Assembly: GCA_039545295.1 (NCBI GenBank)
Contig: BCIK01000009.1
Coordinates: 496,001-560,000 of the forward strand
DNA length: 64,000 bases
Direction of reading: 5' to 3'
From: Udeniomyces pyricola
Lineage: Eukaryota; Basidiomycota; Tremellomycetes; Cystofilobasidiales; Mrakiaceae
The notes under the pieces are model-generated. The model was not told the DNA's origin, did no database searches, and saw only the letters and a program-made list of their open reading frames with translations. The position numbers were made by a program, and so were the translations under genes. Positions 62,308 through 64,000 of this stretch are shown here, piece after piece; position 1 is the first letter of the stretch, and each line of letters starts with the position of its first letter.

Positions 62308-64000
62308 ATGACGTCTATCCCCTCATCTTCGCCCATCTTGACGTCTCGAGCTCATCCTCATACTCGCAACGCGTCTCGGTCGAGCTCGATCCAACATCAC
62401 TATCCTAATGACGCGCCTGAATCCTCCTCGAATGATCGTAATGGCTGGCGAGGCGACTTGGAACCCTCGCGACTGGGCGTCAAAGGGAAGCGGACAGGCG
62501 TCGTCCCGAGAGTGCTACAGATCATGCTCGCTAGAGTGAGTCGAACTGATAGAATCCCCACCTTTTCGCCAGAGCTATCTTGGATGAGCTTGGTCAGGAC
62601 TATGCCGAGATGTGCTTATCACGCGATTGCCGTTTCTGGCTCACCTCTACGCATAGGTCCCGACGCATCCTAGCCCATCTTCCACATGCTTTCCTCACTT
62701 GAATGATGTGCAGAGTCGACGGGCTCTCGAAAGGCTGCTAAACCTGTCCCAAACCCATCTTATGGACGTCGTAGAAGCTGTGATGGAATCGCTCCAGGAC
62801 TTTATCAAGGTATGGTAACGCGTGGCCGTACGCAGCAGCAGCAGCAGCGAGTAGCCGCCGTCAGCGTTGCGGACGTGCAGTGCCGGATATGATCATTCGT
62901 CTGACACACTTGCTGACTTGATATCGCTTCTCCTTATTGCTCAACTCTCATCAACATGATGTAGTCCTACCGAGCTACGGCTTTGTCAGAAGATGCGCAC
63001 AATCTTTGCTCTCAGCTCCTCCTCCTCTCCGTCCTCCTTCACGTCTTACCTCCCGCGCCGAGGCCTCCCACTGCAAACAACGTTATGACTTCTCTTGATC
63101 TCGACGACTCTATGACCGACTCTCTACTCGATCTCATATCGTTTCTCTATGCGCCTCATCAAATCCATACCATCCACCCCTCACGAGCCTCAGAGGAGTC
63201 ATCACGAGCTTCTTACTCCCACTTGGCCAACAAACCCCTCTTTCGACCATCCTCATCACGTCATCAGCATGTTGCGTCGACCTCTCGCTCCGGTCCGTTC
63301 TCTCCAGCCTCATCTTCCAGCTCCCTGCCTCAGCTAGAGGCGTTGCACGTCAACTCGCCTTCCCCTTCGCCTTACCCATCCTCAGTATTAGCGTCTCAGC
63401 CATCGGCTCAGCAGCCTTCCTCGAGTTGGACCATCGATGCAGAGATCAAGATTCAAGAACAGGCCGCCCAAGTACTCAAGGTTCTCTCATACTACTGCTG
63501 GGATCGAGTTTGGAGTCGAATCAGGAACAAAATCCGGCGGTTGGCCTCAGAGACGACGGATGTAGAACAGCTCTCGGACGTCATCATCATTGGAGCGTGC
63601 TATGCTGACCGACCGAAAGTTGTCCAGGTGATGCAAGGTGAGTTGTCAGACCTTATCTACTTTCATGATAAGAAATATCTGGCTGACGTCTTGCTTGATG
63701 GTTGACATACGATGACAGAGCTTTCACCCGTGATGATACACCTGCCTCGCCCTGCTCAACTTACCATCGCCGCCTCTCTCTATCCACTGCTTCTTGCTTT
63801 CGTTCGCGAATGCCCTGAAGATATCGTCGACCTGTACCGCCATAACCGCCGACTCGAGGGCGATCCTTCTTCTCTCTTCGACGTCTGCTTTACCCTCGTC
63901 GGCGACGGCAACACGTTGACGGCCAAGAAGGGAGGAAGCTTTTGGCCATTCATGGCTCTCTTGCTCGGATTTTGCCCAGATATCGTGCTCAGGATCGTGG
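62308..64000 (+). CDS. IRA/neurofibromin-like Ras GTPase-activating protein, N-terminal part (cut by window edge)
   Basis: Predicted Ras regulator of the NF1/IRA family, which stimulates GTP hydrolysis by Ras. Only the N-terminal part is present; the RasGAP domain should lie beyond 64000. ATG at 62308 opens MTSIPSSSPILTSRAHPHTR, a Ser-rich head. VVPRVLQIMLAR precedes the first intron, then SRRALERLLNLSQTHLMDVV (after 62713) and SYRATALSEDAHNLCSQLLL (from 62967). A Ser-rich insert (63180-63425) separates this from VLKVLSYYCWDRVWSRIRNK and PVMIHLPRPAQLTIAASLYP. The block LFDVCFTLVGDG, then SFWPFMALLLGFCPDIVLRI at the right edge, resembles the NF1/IRA segment with WPLQ..LL.LCP. Family call rests on this helical-repeat similarity; moderate confidence. 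Confidence 0.7.

Overview
The window is a stretch of nuclear DNA from a fungus, almost certainly a basidiomycete. The evidence is many short introns per gene (roughly 50-120 nt, GT...AG), recurring tiny exons, short intergenic regions with TA repeats and C/T or G/A tracts, and a conserved eukaryotic gene set in fungal-type versions. These include a class I myosin with SH3 tail, Cwc2, Rex1, a Ser/Ala-rich GPI-type surface protein and an IRA/NF1-type RasGAP. GC-rich codon third positions and intron density suggest a yeast-like basidiomycete, possibly Pucciniomycotina, but I cannot fix the genus. I found no rRNA, intact tRNA, transposon, CRISPR array or recognisable biosynthetic cluster.

Layout, left to right. 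1-955 (-): 5' part of glucose-6-phosphate dehydrogenase, cut by the window edge. 2109-8762 (+): class I myosin. 9739-15151 (-): coatomer beta subunit. 15566-18260 (+): RBBP4/MSI1/HAT2-type WD40 histone-binding protein. 18849-24312 (+): FHIP/RAI16-like protein. 24676-27306 (-): Cwc2 splicing factor. 27817-33307 (-): MCM4. 33838-37207 (+): Rex1-type RNA exonuclease. 38113-39288 (-): Ser/Ala-rich GPI-type surface protein. 39853-41011 (+): DUF1640/MCUR1-like mitochondrial protein. 42329-43911 (+): unrecognised protein with a Ser/Asp-rich tail. 45152-46202 (-): small low-complexity hypothetical. 46976-48288 (-): likely complex I B15/NDUFB4-type subunit. 48911-50166 (-): secreted cysteine-containing glycoprotein. 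51322-58417 (-): dynactin p150-Glued. 59446-61662 (-): Tra2-like SR protein. 62308-64000 (+): N-terminal part of an IRA/neurofibromin-like RasGAP, cut by the window edge.

The genes are mostly housekeeping and are not an operon or dedicated pathway. A loose theme is membrane and cargo traffic (myosin I, beta-COP, FHIP of the dynein-adaptor FHF complex, dynactin p150) and RNA handling (Cwc2, Rex1, Tra2). I see no new biological system. The most interesting feature is gene structure. Several genes use micro-exons, including an ATG-only first exon in myosin, 6- and 10-nt exons in FHIP, a cluster in CWC2 and a 20-nt exon in the complex I gene. One dynactin intron holds a perfect 8-bp stem-loop with a tRNA A-box-like loop. 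Exon joins were worked out by hand from splice signals, reading phase and family conservation; coordinates of single exons are predictions.
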